Positions 36,064 through 47,008 of a stretch of 64,000 nucleotides of DNA are shown piece by piece. The stretch is from Arthrobacter sp. PAMC25284 (lineage in GTDB: Bacteria > Actinomycetota > Actinomycetes > Actinomycetales > Micrococcaceae): NCBI RefSeq assembly GCF_019443425.1, contig NZ_CP080382.1:310001-374000 (forward strand), written 5' to 3'. Both the position numbers and the translations under genes were made by a program. Position 1 is the first letter of the stretch. The number at the start of each line of letters is the position of its first letter. Below the pieces are notes generated by a model. It saw only the letters and a program-made list of their open reading frames with translations. It did no database searches and was not told the DNA's origin.

Positions 36064-36083
36064 ATATTGACATCCATCAATAT
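36064..36083. promoter_or_regulatory. ArsR operator (predicted)
   Basis: ATATTGA (36064-36070) and TCAATAT (36077-36083) form a perfect 7-bp inverted repeat with a 6-bp spacer in the arsR-acr3 gap. The form fits known ArsR operators. A second, weaker ATCGAT...ATCAAT dyad lies at about 36100-36115. Confidence 0.7.
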
Positions 36084-36139
36084 ATCCGCGGATACTTTAT
36101 ATCGATCACCATCAATCTTCACCAATCTGCAGGAGCCCC

Positions 36140-37267
36140 GTGAGTATCCAGACAATCCCACCGGCGCAACGGTCCGGAGAGGCCGCCGTCGCCGGCAGGC
36201 TCTCCACCCTGGACCGGTACCTGCCCGTCTGGATTATCGCCGCGATGGCCGCCGGTCTGCTGCTGGGCAATTTTGTCCCCGGCCTGAACACCGCACTGGA
36301 CTCCGTGAAGGTCGGCGAAGTGTCGCTGCCGATCGCGGTGGGCCTGCTGGTGATGATGTACCCGGTGCTGGCGAAAGTCCGCTATGACCAGGCACACCGG
36401 GTTATCGGGGACCGGAAACTGCTGATCACCTCGCTGGTGATCAACTGGCTGGCCGCACCGGCGTTTATGTTCGCCCTGGCCTGGATTTTCCTTCCGGACC
36501 TCCCTGAATACCGCACGGGCCTGATCATTGTGGGCCTGGCGCGCTGCATCGCAATGGTGATGATCTGGAATGATCTCGCCTGCGGCGACCGTGAAGCCGC
36601 CGCCGTGCTGGTCGCGATCAACTCTGTCTTCCAGGTGTTTGCCTTCGGCGCCCTCGGCTGGTTCTACCTGCAGGTCCTGCCGGCGTGGCTGGGGTTGCCC
36701 GCCACCAGCGCCGACTTCTCTGTCTGGGCCATCACCGGCTCCGTCCTGGTCTTCCTCGGCATCCCGCTGCTCGCCGGTTACCTGACCCGCACCCTCGGCG
36801 AGAAAGCCAAGGGACGTCAATGGTACGAGGCCAAGTTCCTGCCCCGGCTCGGGCCCTGGGCTCTGTACGGACTGTTGTTCACTATCACCCTGCTGTTCGC
36901 CCTGCAGGGCGGCACCATCACGTCCCGCCCGCTGGATGTCGCCCGGATTGCCCTGCCGCTGCTGGTCTACTTCGTGGTCGTCTTCGGTGCCGGGATGCTC
37001 GCCGGGCGCCTGCTGGACCTGGGCTACGCGAAGACCACCACGCTGGCCTTTACCGCGGCCGGAAACAACTTCGAACTCGCAATCGCCGTCGCGATCAGCA
37101 CCTTTGGGGTGACCTCGGGGCAGGCGCTTGCCGGCGTCGTCGGACCCTTGATCGAAGTCCCCGCCCTGGTGGCCCTGGTTTACGCGGCCCTGTGGACCAG
37201 GGACCGCTACTTCACCCCCGATAACCTCCGCCCCATCCGGACAGAAACTGCAGGAGAAAAACCTTGA
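36140..37267 (+). CDS. acr3: ACR3-family arsenite efflux transporter
   Basis: 375 residues from GTG 36140, with CAGGAG upstream, and about 10 membrane helices. Diagnostic ACR3 features are LVMMYPVLAKVRYDQ, the conserved cysteine in LARCIAMVMIWNDLACGD, and the late AAGNNFELAIAVAISTFG. It exports arsenite, formed by the downstream reductase, using the proton gradient. It is sometimes labelled ArsB, but the sequence is of the ACR3 type. It overlaps arsC (TTGA). Confidence 0.95.
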   Translation: MSIQTIPPAQRSGEAAVAGRLSTLDRYLPVWIIAAMAAGLLLGNFVPGLNTALDSVKVGEVSLPIAVGLLVMMYPVLAKVRYDQAHRVIGDRKLLITSLVINWLAAPAFMFALAWIFLPDLPEYRTGLIIVGLARCIAMVMIWNDLACGDREAAAVLVAINSVFQVFAFGALGWFYLQVLPAWLGLPATSADFSVWAITGSVLVFLGIPLLAGYLTRTLGEKAKGRQWYEAKFLPRLGPWALYGLLFTITLLFALQGGTITSRPLDVARIALPLLVYFVVVFGAGMLAGRLLDLGYAKTTTLAFTAAGNNFELAIAVAISTFGVTSGQALAGVVGPLIEVPALVALVYAALWTRDRYFTPDNLRPIRTETAGEKP

Positions 37268-37674
37268 GTACCGAAGCCAGCAAGAAGCCCTCCGTCCTGT
37301 TCGTCTGCATCCACAACGCGGGCCGGTCGCAAATGGCCGCGGCCTTCCTCACCACGCTCGGCGAAGGCGCGATCGAGGTCCGTTCCGCCGGCTCCCAGCC
37401 CGCGGACAAGGTCAACCCCGCCGCCGTCGAGGCCATGGCCGAACTCGGCATCGATATGTCCGCCGAAATCCCCAAAATACTCACCACCGAGGCCGTTAAA
37501 GAATCCGACGTTGTGATCACGATGGGCTGCGGCGATGAATGCCCGTACTTCCCGGGCAAGCGCTACGAGGACTGGGTTCTGGAGGACCCCGCCGGGCAGG
37601 GCGTGGCAGCCGTCCGCCCGATCCGGGACGAGATCAAGACCCGCATCGAGGCCCTGATCGCCTCCCTGACATGA
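37264..37674 (+). CDS. arsC: Arsenate reductase, low-molecular-weight phosphatase fold
   Basis: 136 residues from a TTG overlapping the acr3 stop. The P-loop CIHNAGRS (C15, CX5R) is the catalytic site that forms the arsenate adduct; a second cysteine pair in MGCGDECPYFPG and the general-acid region WVLEDPAGQ follow. It reduces arsenate to arsenite for export. Whether electrons come from thioredoxin or mycothiol/mycoredoxin cannot be fixed from the sequence alone. Confidence 0.94.
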   Translation: MSTEASKKPSVLFVCIHNAGRSQMAAAFLTTLGEGAIEVRSAGSQPADKVNPAAVEAMAELGIDMSAEIPKILTTEAVKESDVVITMGCGDECPYFPGKRYEDWVLEDPAGQGVAAVRPIRDEIKTRIEALIASLT

Positions 37675-37686
37675 ACTGAGGCCACG

Positions 37687-39042
37687 TTGGATTCACTCAA
37701 CAAACTTCCCGTTGCCGTAATCGGCGCCGGCCCCGTGGGCCTGGCTGCCGCGGCACACCTCCTCAAACGCGGTCTCGAACCCTTGATCTTCGAAGCCGGG
37801 CCCGCCGCCGGTGCCGCCATTGAACAATGGCGCCACATCCGGCTCTTCTCTCCCTGGCGGATCAACATCGACGCCGCCTCCGTCCGGCTGCTGGAGGCCG
37901 CCGGATGGGAAGCGCCGCGACCCACCGCGCTTCCGTACGGCGGAGACCTGATCGACCAGTACCTGGCGCCGCTGGCCGCCCTTCCCGTCATCAGCCCACG
38001 GCTGCACACAGGCGCCAGGGTTCTTGCGGTGACCCGTGCCGGGCTGGACAAGACCCACAGCCGCAGCCGCGAGGCCGCGCCCTTCATTGTTCGCGTCGAG
38101 CACGCGGACGGCGGCACCCGGGACCACACCGTCGCTGCCGTCATCGACGCCTCCGGCACCTGGCACACCCGCAACCCGCTCGGAACCTCCGGGCTGCCCG
38201 CCACCGGAGAAGACGCCGCGGGGACCTGGATCTCCGCACCGCTGCCGGACGTCACAGGCCGGGACCGCGCATCCTTCGCCGGACGTCGCGTCCTGGTCGT
38301 CGGCGCCGGGCACTCCGCCGCCAACACACTCATCAGCCTCGCCGGCCTGGCCAAAGAAGAACCGCAGACCCGGATCCTGTGGACCGTCCGCGGTGCCTCC
38401 GCCGGGAAGGTCCTCGGCGGGGGCGACGCCGATGGACTGCCGGCACGCGGGCAGCTCGGGAGCCGGCTGCGCCGGCTCGTCGAGGCCGGAACCGTCGAGC
38501 TGCACACCGGCTTCGGCATCAGCTCGCTGACGGCCCGCGCCGCGCAGGTAAGGGTCGCAGCTGTTGACGGCCGGACCTTGGACGTCGACGTCGTGGTGCC
38601 CTGCACCGGCTTCCGCCCGGACCTGGGCATCCTCCGCGAACTCCGGCTTGACCTTGACCCTGCTGTGGAAGCGCCGCGGCAGCTCGGCCCGCTGATCGAC
38701 CCCGAATTCCACTCCTGCGGTACCGTCCCGCCGCACGGCGCCCGGTTGCTGGCCCACCCGGAGCAGGACTTCTACATTGTCGGCACGAAATCGTACGGCC
38801 GGGCGCCGACCTTCCTGCTCGCCACCGGCTACGAGCAGGTCCGCTCCGTCGTCGCGGCCCTGGCGGGGGACCGGGAAGCAGCGGACACCCTCCGGCTGGA
38901 ATTTCCCGGGACCGGAGCCTGCTCCACCGACGCGGGCACCCGTGGCGACGACCCCGCCGTTCCGACGGCAGAACCGGCGGAGGACAGCTGCTGCGGCACC
39001 CCGGAACCAGTGCTGGTCGGGCTCCCCAACCAGGCTGTCTGA
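37687..39042 (+). CDS. FAD-dependent oxidoreductase of the ars cluster
   Basis: 451 residues from a TTG start 12 nt after arsC. Two dinucleotide-binding motifs: VAVIGAGPVGLAAAAHLLKRG for FAD at the N-terminus and RVLVVGAGHSAANTLISL for NAD(P)H in the middle, with CTGFRPDLGI late, the layout of flavin monooxygenase or thioredoxin-reductase-like enzymes. Similar flavoproteins (ArsO-like) occur in many ars operons without a settled reaction. The C-terminal tail has a Cys pair (EDSCCGTPE) that might bind As(III). Its place as the last gene of the cluster supports an arsenic role; the reaction is unknown. Confidence 0.82.
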   Translation: MDSLNKLPVAVIGAGPVGLAAAAHLLKRGLEPLIFEAGPAAGAAIEQWRHIRLFSPWRINIDAASVRLLEAAGWEAPRPTALPYGGDLIDQYLAPLAALPVISPRLHTGARVLAVTRAGLDKTHSRSREAAPFIVRVEHADGGTRDHTVAAVIDASGTWHTRNPLGTSGLPATGEDAAGTWISAPLPDVTGRDRASFAGRRVLVVGAGHSAANTLISLAGLAKEEPQTRILWTVRGASAGKVLGGGDADGLPARGQLGSRLRRLVEAGTVELHTGFGISSLTARAAQVRVAAVDGRTLDVDVVVPCTGFRPDLGILRELRLDLDPAVEAPRQLGPLIDPEFHSCGTVPPHGARLLAHPEQDFYIVGTKSYGRAPTFLLATGYEQVRSVVAALAGDREAADTLRLEFPGTGACSTDAGTRGDDPAVPTAEPAEDSCCGTPEPVLVGLPNQAV

Positions 39043-39156
39043 CGGCCCCGCGGGCGGCAACTGAACGGGTGACCGCCACTGCGGGACCGCGCCCCGGAGC
39101 GGAGCGCGGGTCAACCCGCCGCTGTCCCGACGGTCCCGGAATGGCGGCGGAACAGG

Positions 39157-39813
39157 CTAGGGTAAAGGATCCGTGACGAGGATCCGCACCGCGCAGGCCT
39201 GGGCAGCGGCGGTCTTCAGCGCGGCGGCCTTGGGATCCGGGACGTCCAGGAACCGCAGCCTGGCCAGCGCGGCGTAGCGTTTCAGCGCGGGTTCGGCGAG
39301 GACGAGCTCCAGCAACGGCCGGTCCCCGCCGGGCGCCACATACTCTACCCGGTGGTCCGCGAAGATCCTGGCAGCGTGTTCAGCGACGACCCCGGCCAAG
39401 GCATCGGCCTGATTGGCGCGGCGCCGTGCCATGCGTTGCTGGGACGAGCCGCCCGTGGACGGGCGCCCTTGGATCCGGCCGGTGCCGGTTTTGGACGCCA
39501 GGATCTCCCCGTCGCGAATAACTGCCACGGAATATCCGCCGCGCCGGACCAGGACCGCGCCGATGCAGCGGGGCTGTCCGGCGAGGGAAATCAGGCGGGC
39601 CAGAACGTCGCTGCCGCGTCCGGGCCGTCCGTCCGCCGGCCACGGCGGTTGAAGCAGGGCGACGGCGCCATCCGGCGCACCCAGCTGCAGCCCGCCGTCG
39701 ACGTCGGTCAGGACAGGCGTGCCATGGGCGGTGCTGAACCGCTCCACCCAGCCGGCAAGCCGGTCGCCGGAGACAAATGCCACCCGGGTGGTCGAACCGT
39801 CGTTAACTGCCAT
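39157..39813 (-). CDS. acVLRF1-family peptidyl-tRNA hydrolase (Vms1/ANKZF1-like release factor)
   Basis: 218 residues. The core reads GAVLVRRGGYSVAVIRDGEI followed by GTGRIQGRPSTGGSSQQRMARRRANQ, the actinobacterial counterpart of the Vms1/ANKZF1 release-factor fold, with the catalytic-loop glutamine in GGSSQQR. By analogy it should free nascent chains from tRNA on obstructed 50S subunits during ribosome rescue. The rest (FADHRVEYVAPGGDRPLLELVL) fits an eRF1 domain 2-like fold. It is divergent from rarA across 54 bp. Confidence 0.82.
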   Translation of the reverse strand: MAVNDGSTTRVAFVSGDRLAGWVERFSTAHGTPVLTDVDGGLQLGAPDGAVALLQPPWPADGRPGRGSDVLARLISLAGQPRCIGAVLVRRGGYSVAVIRDGEILASKTGTGRIQGRPSTGGSSQQRMARRRANQADALAGVVAEHAARIFADHRVEYVAPGGDRPLLELVLAEPALKRYAALARLRFLDVPDPKAAALKTAAAQACAVRILVTDPLP

Positions 39814-39867
39814 AAGTGCACCCTCTGCCTGAACCTTGTCCGTGGAAACTAGAAGTAGCCTATCTAT

Positions 39868-41280
39868 GTGGATGATCTCTTTGGCACCGGACCCGACGAC
39901 GACGACGGCGACGCCGATGGATCCTCCGCGGCGCCCCGGACCTCAGGCGGCCCCGCTTCGCCGCGCAGCCCGCTGGCCGTCCGGATGCGGCCCCGGACGC
40001 TCGATGACGTGGTGGGACAGCAGCACCTGCTGGGCCAGGGATCGCCGCTGCGGCAACTGGCGGCCGGGACCGACGCCACCGGCCCCGCAGGTCCGAGCTC
40101 CCTCATCCTGTGGGGCCCCCCGGGGACGGGTAAGACCACCCTCGCGCATGTCATTGCCAAGGGACCCGGCCGGAAGTTCGTCGAGCTCTCCGCCATCACA
40201 GCCGGCGTAAAAGACGTGCGCCGGGTGATGGATGAGGCCCTGACCGCCCGGGACCTGTTCAAGACCACCACGGTGCTTTTCCTTGACGAGATCCACCGCT
40301 TCAACAAGGCCCAGCAGGACGCGCTGCTGCCCGGCGTCGAGAACCGATGGGTGGTGCTCGTCGCCGCCACCACCGAGAATCCGTCCTTCTCCGTTGTGTC
40401 GCCGCTCCTGTCCCGGTCGCTGCTGCTCACCCTCAAGCCACTGACCGACGCCGATGTCGAGGGACTCCTGCACCGTGCGGTCACGGACGTCCGTGGACTC
40501 AGTGCCCGGGTGGAGCTCAGCGCCGAGGCTCTCGCCCACCTGGTCCGGCTCTCCGGCGGGGACGCACGCCGGGCCCTGACCGCGCTTGAGGCCGCTGCGG
40601 GGGTCGCATTCGGCGACGCCGACGACGCGTCAGCAGAGACCACCGTCCTGATCGAGCTCAAGCACACGGAGCGGGCGCTCGATGTCGCGGCCGTGCGCTA
40701 TGACCGGGCCGGTGACCAGCACTACGACGTCGCCAGCGCTTTCATCAAATCCATCCGCGGCTCCGATGTTGACGCGGCACTGCATTATCTGGCCCGGATG
40801 CTGGAGGCGGGGGAGGACCCCCGGTTTGTGGCCCGGAGGATTGTCATCTCGGCGGCCGAGGACATCGGCATGGCCGATCCGACGGCGCTCCAGACCGCCG
40901 TCGCAGCAGCCCAGGCCGTCCAGCTGATCGGTATGCCCGAGGGCCGGATTGTCCTGGCGGAGGCCGTGGTGCACCTGGCCACGGCCCCCAAATCCAACGC
41001 AGCCTATCTGGGCATCAACCAGGCCATTGCCGATGTCCGGGCCGGCCTGGGCAACGGCATCCCGGCCCACCTCCGGGACGCCCACTATCCCGGATCCAAG
41101 CAGCTCGGCCACGGCCAGGGCTACAAGTACGCCCACGACGCCCCGCACTCAGTGGCCGCGCAGCAGTACCCACCCGATGACCTGGTGGGCCGCGACTACT
41201 ACCAGCCCACGGCCAACGGCGCGGAACGGGAAATCGCCCCCCGGCTGGAACGGCTGCGGAACATCATCCGCGGAACCTGA
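39868..41280 (+). CDS. rarA: Replication-associated recombination AAA+ ATPase RarA (MgsA)
   Basis: 470 residues from GTG 39868. An acidic leader (DDDDGDADG) precedes [18 protein letters not shown]; Walker [10 protein letters not shown], Walker [19 protein letters not shown], sensor AATTENPSF, then the clamp-loader-like lid and the C-terminal MgsA tetramerisation region ([31 protein letters not shown]). It acts at stalled replication forks. No ribosome-binding site is obvious; TAGCCT at 39856 could serve as a -10 for a leaderless or near-leaderless mRNA. Confidence 0.95.
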   Translation: MDDLFGTGPDDDDGDADGSSAAPRTSGGPASPRSPLAVRMRPRTLDDVVGQQHLLGQGSPLRQLAAGTDATGPAGPSSLILWGPPGTGKTTLAHVIAKGPGRKFVELSAITAGVKDVRRVMDEALTARDLFKTTTVLFLDEIHRFNKAQQDALLPGVENRWVVLVAATTENPSFSVVSPLLSRSLLLTLKPLTDADVEGLLHRAVTDVRGLSARVELSAEALAHLVRLSGGDARRALTALEAAAGVAFGDADDASAETTVLIELKHTERALDVAAVRYDRAGDQHYDVASAFIKSIRGSDVDAALHYLARMLEAGEDPRFVARRIVISAAEDIGMADPTALQTAVAAAQAVQLIGMPEGRIVLAEAVVHLATAPKSNAAYLGINQAIADVRAGLGNGIPAHLRDAHYPGSKQLGHGQGYKYAHDAPHSVAAQQYPPDDLVGRDYYQPTANGAEREIAPRLERLRNIIRGT

Positions 41281-41308
41281 GGGGCGGCTACACCGGCTGA
41301 GCCCACCG

Positions 41309-41336
41309 TTGACTTCCGCCCACGGAGGTCTAACGT
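41309..41336 (+). promoter_or_regulatory. Predicted promoter upstream of the cupin gene
   Basis: TTGACT (41309-41314) and TAACGT (41331-41336) are separated by 16 bp, close to the sigma-70-type consensus. It lies 29 bp past the rarA stop and would drive the cupin gene. Confidence 0.5.
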
Positions 41337-41351
41337 GGAAACTGCGGCGGC

Positions 41352-41477
41352 ATGAATCTGCTGACCGCTTGTGCGGCGCCGGGGACAGCGACACGCATCG
41401 CCGGAAGCCACATCAGCGACCCCGACGGGCCGGCGGAATCACGTTCCATCCCCGCGAACACTTTGAGCCCCAGGTAG
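41352..41477 (+). CDS. Possible 41-codon leader ORF before the cupin gene
   Basis: An ATG 15 nt past the predicted -10 opens a frame (MNLLTACAAPGTATRIAG...) ending in TAG at 41475-41477, 6 nt before the cupin start. The ribosome-binding site is weak and the product resembles nothing I know. It may be a chance frame; its only support is position. Confidence 0.2.
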   Translation: MNLLTACAAPGTATRIAGSHISDPDGPAESRSIPANTLSPR

Positions 41478-41483
41478 GGTCCC

Positions 41484-41882
41484 ATGCCCGTAAATTGCGT
41501 CACAGCCATGGCCATCAAGTCATTCGACACCCCGGACCGGAAGCGCCGCCCTGACAAGGCAGAGTTCGACCTGGTCACCGTGAACGACTACACGGTCGCA
41601 CGGCTGGTCCTTGACCCGGGATGGCGGTGGTCAGGGGACATCAGGCAATACGAACAGACCGACTCCTGTCAGCACCACCATCTTGGATTCTGCATCTCGG
41701 GCGAGCTGGAAATAGCAACGGCCGACGGCCTGCGCTCAAAGATCCACGCCAATGACACTTACGCGATCCCCCCGGGCCACGACGAATGGGTGGTCGGGCA
41801 GGAACCGTTCGTGGCCGTGGAGTTCCTCGGGGCGGCCTCCTTCGGCCGGCGAAGCAGCCGGGGCGCCCACTCGCGGCTGTAA
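41484..41882 (+). CDS. Cupin-domain protein
   Basis: 132 residues from ATG 41484, with AGG about 9 nt upstream; ATG 41508 is also possible. A single small beta-barrel: DYTVARLVLDPGWRWSGDI, CQHHHLGFCISGELEIATADG (metal-type His residues), NDTYAIPPGHDEWVVG. It may bind a metal or small ligand; no reaction can be given. It stands alone between rarA and rpsD. Confidence 0.8.
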   Translation: MPVNCVTAMAIKSFDTPDRKRRPDKAEFDLVTVNDYTVARLVLDPGWRWSGDIRQYEQTDSCQHHHLGFCISGELEIATADGLRSKIHANDTYAIPPGHDEWVVGQEPFVAVEFLGAASFGRRSSRGAHSRL

Positions 41883-41962
41883 CCTCGGCGTGTTCCCGAC
41901 ACGTCGCCTCCCGCAGCGGGTCCGCGCCAGGTCAGGCGCGGACTGCGCCGGGCCCCTCATGG

Positions 41963-42125
41963 TAGGATTGATCTTTGTCTGGCAAGGCACAGACGCGCTC
42001 CCCACCAAATCCCTGATTTGATCCGGCGGTGCCCTGTGCCCAGTAGCAAAAGGCAGCGGTTGGCCGATGCTCTCCATCGTGGAGGCCAGTAACACTGACA
42101 CACCGCAGATATTGGAAGGACACAA
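41963..42125 (+). promoter_or_regulatory. rpsD promoter -10 and long 5' leader
   Basis: TAGGAT (41963-41968) is a good -10; transcription from just after it leaves about 150 nt before the rpsD GTG. The leader can form small stems, for example CTCC/GGAG around 42070-42086. S4 represses its own mRNA in several phyla, so this leader may be autoregulatory; that is inference. The rest of the gap 41883-41962 holds nothing else I can identify. Confidence 0.4.
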
Positions 42126-42752
42126 GTGGCTAACAACACTCGTGCTCGCCGCACCGCACGCCTTTCGCGTGCACTCGGCATCGCTCTGACCCCCAAGGCC
42201 GCCAAGTACATGGAGCGCCGCCCGTACGGCCCCGGTGAGCATGGCCGTGCCCGTAAGAAGCAGGACTCCGACTACGCCGTACGTCTGCGCGAAAAGCAGC
42301 GTCTGCGCGCCCAGTACGGTATCCGCGAAGCCCAGATGACCCGTGCCTTCGAAGAAGCACGCCGCACCAAGGGCCTGACCGGCGAAAACCTGATCGAACT
42401 GCTCGAAATGCGTCTCGACGCCCTCGTGCTGCGTGCCGGTTTCGCCCGCACCATCGCATCAGCCCGCCAGCTGGTTGTGCACCGTCACATCATGGTTGAC
42501 GGCATCCGCGTTGACCGCCCGTCCTTCCGCGTCGGCGAGGGCCAGCTGGTCCACGTCCACAGCCGCAGCGAGACCATGGCTCCGTTCCAGGTCGCAGCAG
42601 CAGGCGCCCACCGCGACGTTCTGCCCATGGTTCCGGCCTACCTGGACGTCAAGCTTGACGCCCTGCAGGCCCGCCTGGTGCGCCGCCCGAAGCGCTCCGA
42701 AGTTCCCGTAACCTGCGAAGAGCAGCTCGTCGTGGAATTCTACGCACGCTAG
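42126..42752 (+). CDS. rpsD: 30S ribosomal protein S4
   Basis: 208 residues from GTG 42126, with GGAAGG upstream. It begins ANNTRARRTARLSRALGIALTPKAAKYMERR and has the S4 RNA-binding domain MRLDALVLRAGFARTIASARQLVVHRHIMVDGIRV. No N-terminal zinc cysteines are present, so it is the Cys-minus form. It is a primary 16S rRNA binder. It is a single-gene transcript here, away from the alpha operon, ending at a strong terminator. Confidence 0.97.
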   Translation: MANNTRARRTARLSRALGIALTPKAAKYMERRPYGPGEHGRARKKQDSDYAVRLREKQRLRAQYGIREAQMTRAFEEARRTKGLTGENLIELLEMRLDALVLRAGFARTIASARQLVVHRHIMVDGIRVDRPSFRVGEGQLVHVHSRSETMAPFQVAAAGAHRDVLPMVPAYLDVKLDALQARLVRRPKRSEVPVTCEEQLVVEFYAR

Positions 42753-42767
42753 ATCCAAGGCACGACC

Positions 42768-42807
42768 TACAAAGAAGCCCGTGGCAAGCGCCACGGGCTT
42801 CTTTGTA
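42768..42807 (+). terminator. Intrinsic terminator after rpsD
   Basis: AAAGAAGCCCGTGGC (42771-42785) pairs with GCCACGGGCTTCTTT (42790-42804), 4-nt loop; three more pairs extend the stem to 42768-42807. It starts 15 nt past the stop. Confidence 0.92.
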
Positions 42808-42919
42808 TGTAAGGTACTGGGGGGAGTTCCCGGGTTGCCGGATGCGTCCTGCAGCCAATCCCCCCGGGGAATTGACGCACAACGCAGGTAACCACTGCAG
42901 TCCAAGGAGATGATTGACG

Positions 42920-43294
42920 ATGTCTGGTGGCGATATTGCCGGCCTGGTAGCGGCCGGAGTGTTTGCACTGCTGGTTCTGTTGCTGGCCGTCCCGATTCTC
43001 AAGCTCGGAGCCGTCTTTGACGAGGTGCGCGGTTCCATCCGCTCACTCAGCGATGGCGCCACGCCGCTGCTGGACGAAGTCACCGCCACTGTCTCCACCA
43101 CCAACGAGCAGTTGAAGAAGGTCGACGGGATCGCCTCAAACGTCTCGGACGCGTCGGCGAACATTTCTGCCCTGTCCTCGCTCGTGGCCGCGACCGTCGG
43201 GTCGCCACTGATCAAGGTGGCCGCCTTCAGCTACGGCGTCCGTTCGGCGTTCAGCGCCAGGAAAAAACCCGCCACCGGCCGCCGTAGCCGCTAA
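42920..43294 (+). CDS. DUF948 membrane-associated protein
   Basis: 124 residues from ATG 42920, with GGAG about 11 nt upstream. One N-terminal membrane helix (IAGLVAAGVFALLVLLLAVPILKLG), then an amphipathic helix with heptads (FDEVRGSIRSLSDG, LDEVTATVSTTNEQLKKVDGIASNVSD) and a basic tail. DUF948 proteins resemble methyl-accepting or syntaxin-like coils; function is unknown. It is followed closely by another small membrane gene and then alaS, a conserved actinobacterial neighbourhood. Confidence 0.85.
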   Translation: MSGGDIAGLVAAGVFALLVLLLAVPILKLGAVFDEVRGSIRSLSDGATPLLDEVTATVSTTNEQLKKVDGIASNVSDASANISALSSLVAATVGSPLIKVAAFSYGVRSAFSARKKPATGRRSR

Positions 43295-43314
43295 GCACTG
43301 CTGGAGAACCTGAC

Positions 43315-43557
43315 ATGAAGAGAATTATCTGGATGGGCATCGGCGTCGCGATCGGCGTCATAGCTTTCCGTAAGATCACCGAGGCACAGTCCGCCCTCGG
43401 TCCCGAGGGCCTGAACCGCGCCGTCGGGCGGCTCGCCGACGGGTTCTACGACTTCGCCGACGCAGTCCGGGACGGCATGAGCGAGCGGGAAACCGAGCTC
43501 CGTTCCGCCCTCGGCGTGGACGCGACGGGCTCCGGCCGGGATGCGGACCGGCGCTAG
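43315..43557 (+). CDS. Small hypothetical membrane-associated protein
   Basis: 80 residues. A short hydrophobic start (MKRIIWMGIGVAIGVIAF) is followed by a charged helical region (LNRAVGRLADGFYDFADAVRDGMSERETELRSALG). It lies 20 nt after the DUF948 gene and is probably co-transcribed. I know no function. The small size, the GAGAACCTGAC leader with its weak ribosome-binding site, and the conserved position before alaS support it as real. Confidence 0.75.
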   Translation: MKRIIWMGIGVAIGVIAFRKITEAQSALGPEGLNRAVGRLADGFYDFADAVRDGMSERETELRSALGVDATGSGRDADRR

Positions 43558-43703
43558 CCGGGAGAGAATTAGTCATAACGGTGCCCGGAAGGGCATCCCG
43601 GTGCGGCCGCCACGGCCGGGTCCATGCCGGAACTCCACCTGTCCCGCGGACGATGCCCGGGACCCCATTACGCAGTGAATACTGAAGGGTAAGAAAACAG
43701 CTC

Positions 43704-46382
<2,679 letters not shown>

Positions 46383-46393
46383 CGGGACTCTCC

Positions 46394-47008
46394 GTGACTG
46401 AAGCTGCCGCGCCCCCCGACTACCCCCACGGTGTGAAACTGGGGGTGGACGTCGGAACCGTCCGTGTGGGAGTCGCCGTCTGCGACCGGGATGGCATTTT
46501 GGCGACCCCGCTGCGCACCCTGGCACGCAATGCGAAGAAAAACACGGACGTGCGCATCCTCGCGGCACTCGCCGCCGAGCTGGATGCCGTGGAGATTTTC
46601 GTCGGGTTGCCGCGGACGATGAAGGGCGAGGAACACGCCTCCGCACGGATGGCCACCGAGTACGCGACGCTGCTGGCCGGAGCCCTCCGGGGCGCCGGAT
46701 CTAAAGTGCCCGTGCGTCTGGTGGATGAGCGGCTCAGTACCGTAACGGCCCACCGCAACCTGCATCAGGCTGGCATGAGCAGCAGGGATCACCGTAAAGT
46801 GGTGGATCAGGTTGCGGCCGCGGGTATCCTGCAACATGCAATCGATATGCAAAAGGCCAGGGGGACGGAGGTCGGGGTCCGCGTCAACGCGGAGCCCGTT
46901 CCGGGGCCGGCAGGAGATGGCGCAGCCGCCGAAACGGCGGTGCACGCGCCGGCAGAGCAAGAGCCGGCAGAACACACACGATCCTCGGACCATGGAAGGC
47001 TACAGTGA
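46394..47008 (+). CDS. ruvX: Putative Holliday junction resolvase / pre-16S rRNA nuclease RuvX (YqgF)
   Basis: 204 residues from GTG 46394, 11 nt after alaS. RNase H-like fold: VKLGVDVGTVRVGVAVCDRDG (first Asp), IFVGLPRTMKGEE, VRLVDERLSTVTAHRNL (Glu) and DQVAAAGILQHAID (last Asp). YqgF trims 16S rRNA ends in E. coli and resolves junctions in other species. About 45 residues of low-complexity tail extend beyond the usual 140-160. It overlaps mltG by 4 nt (GTGA). Confidence 0.94.
   Translation: MTEAAAPPDYPHGVKLGVDVGTVRVGVAVCDRDGILATPLRTLARNAKKNTDVRILAALAAELDAVEIFVGLPRTMKGEEHASARMATEYATLLAGALRGAGSKVPVRLVDERLSTVTAHRNLHQAGMSSRDHRKVVDQVAAAGILQHAIDMQKARGTEVGVRVNAEPVPGPAGDGAAAETAVHAPAEQEPAEHTRSSDHGRLQ

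Noticed and set aside
43558..43703. Possible T-box leader before alaS
   Set aside because: No T-box sequence or stem I with a specifier codon could be recognised, nor before hisS or aspS.
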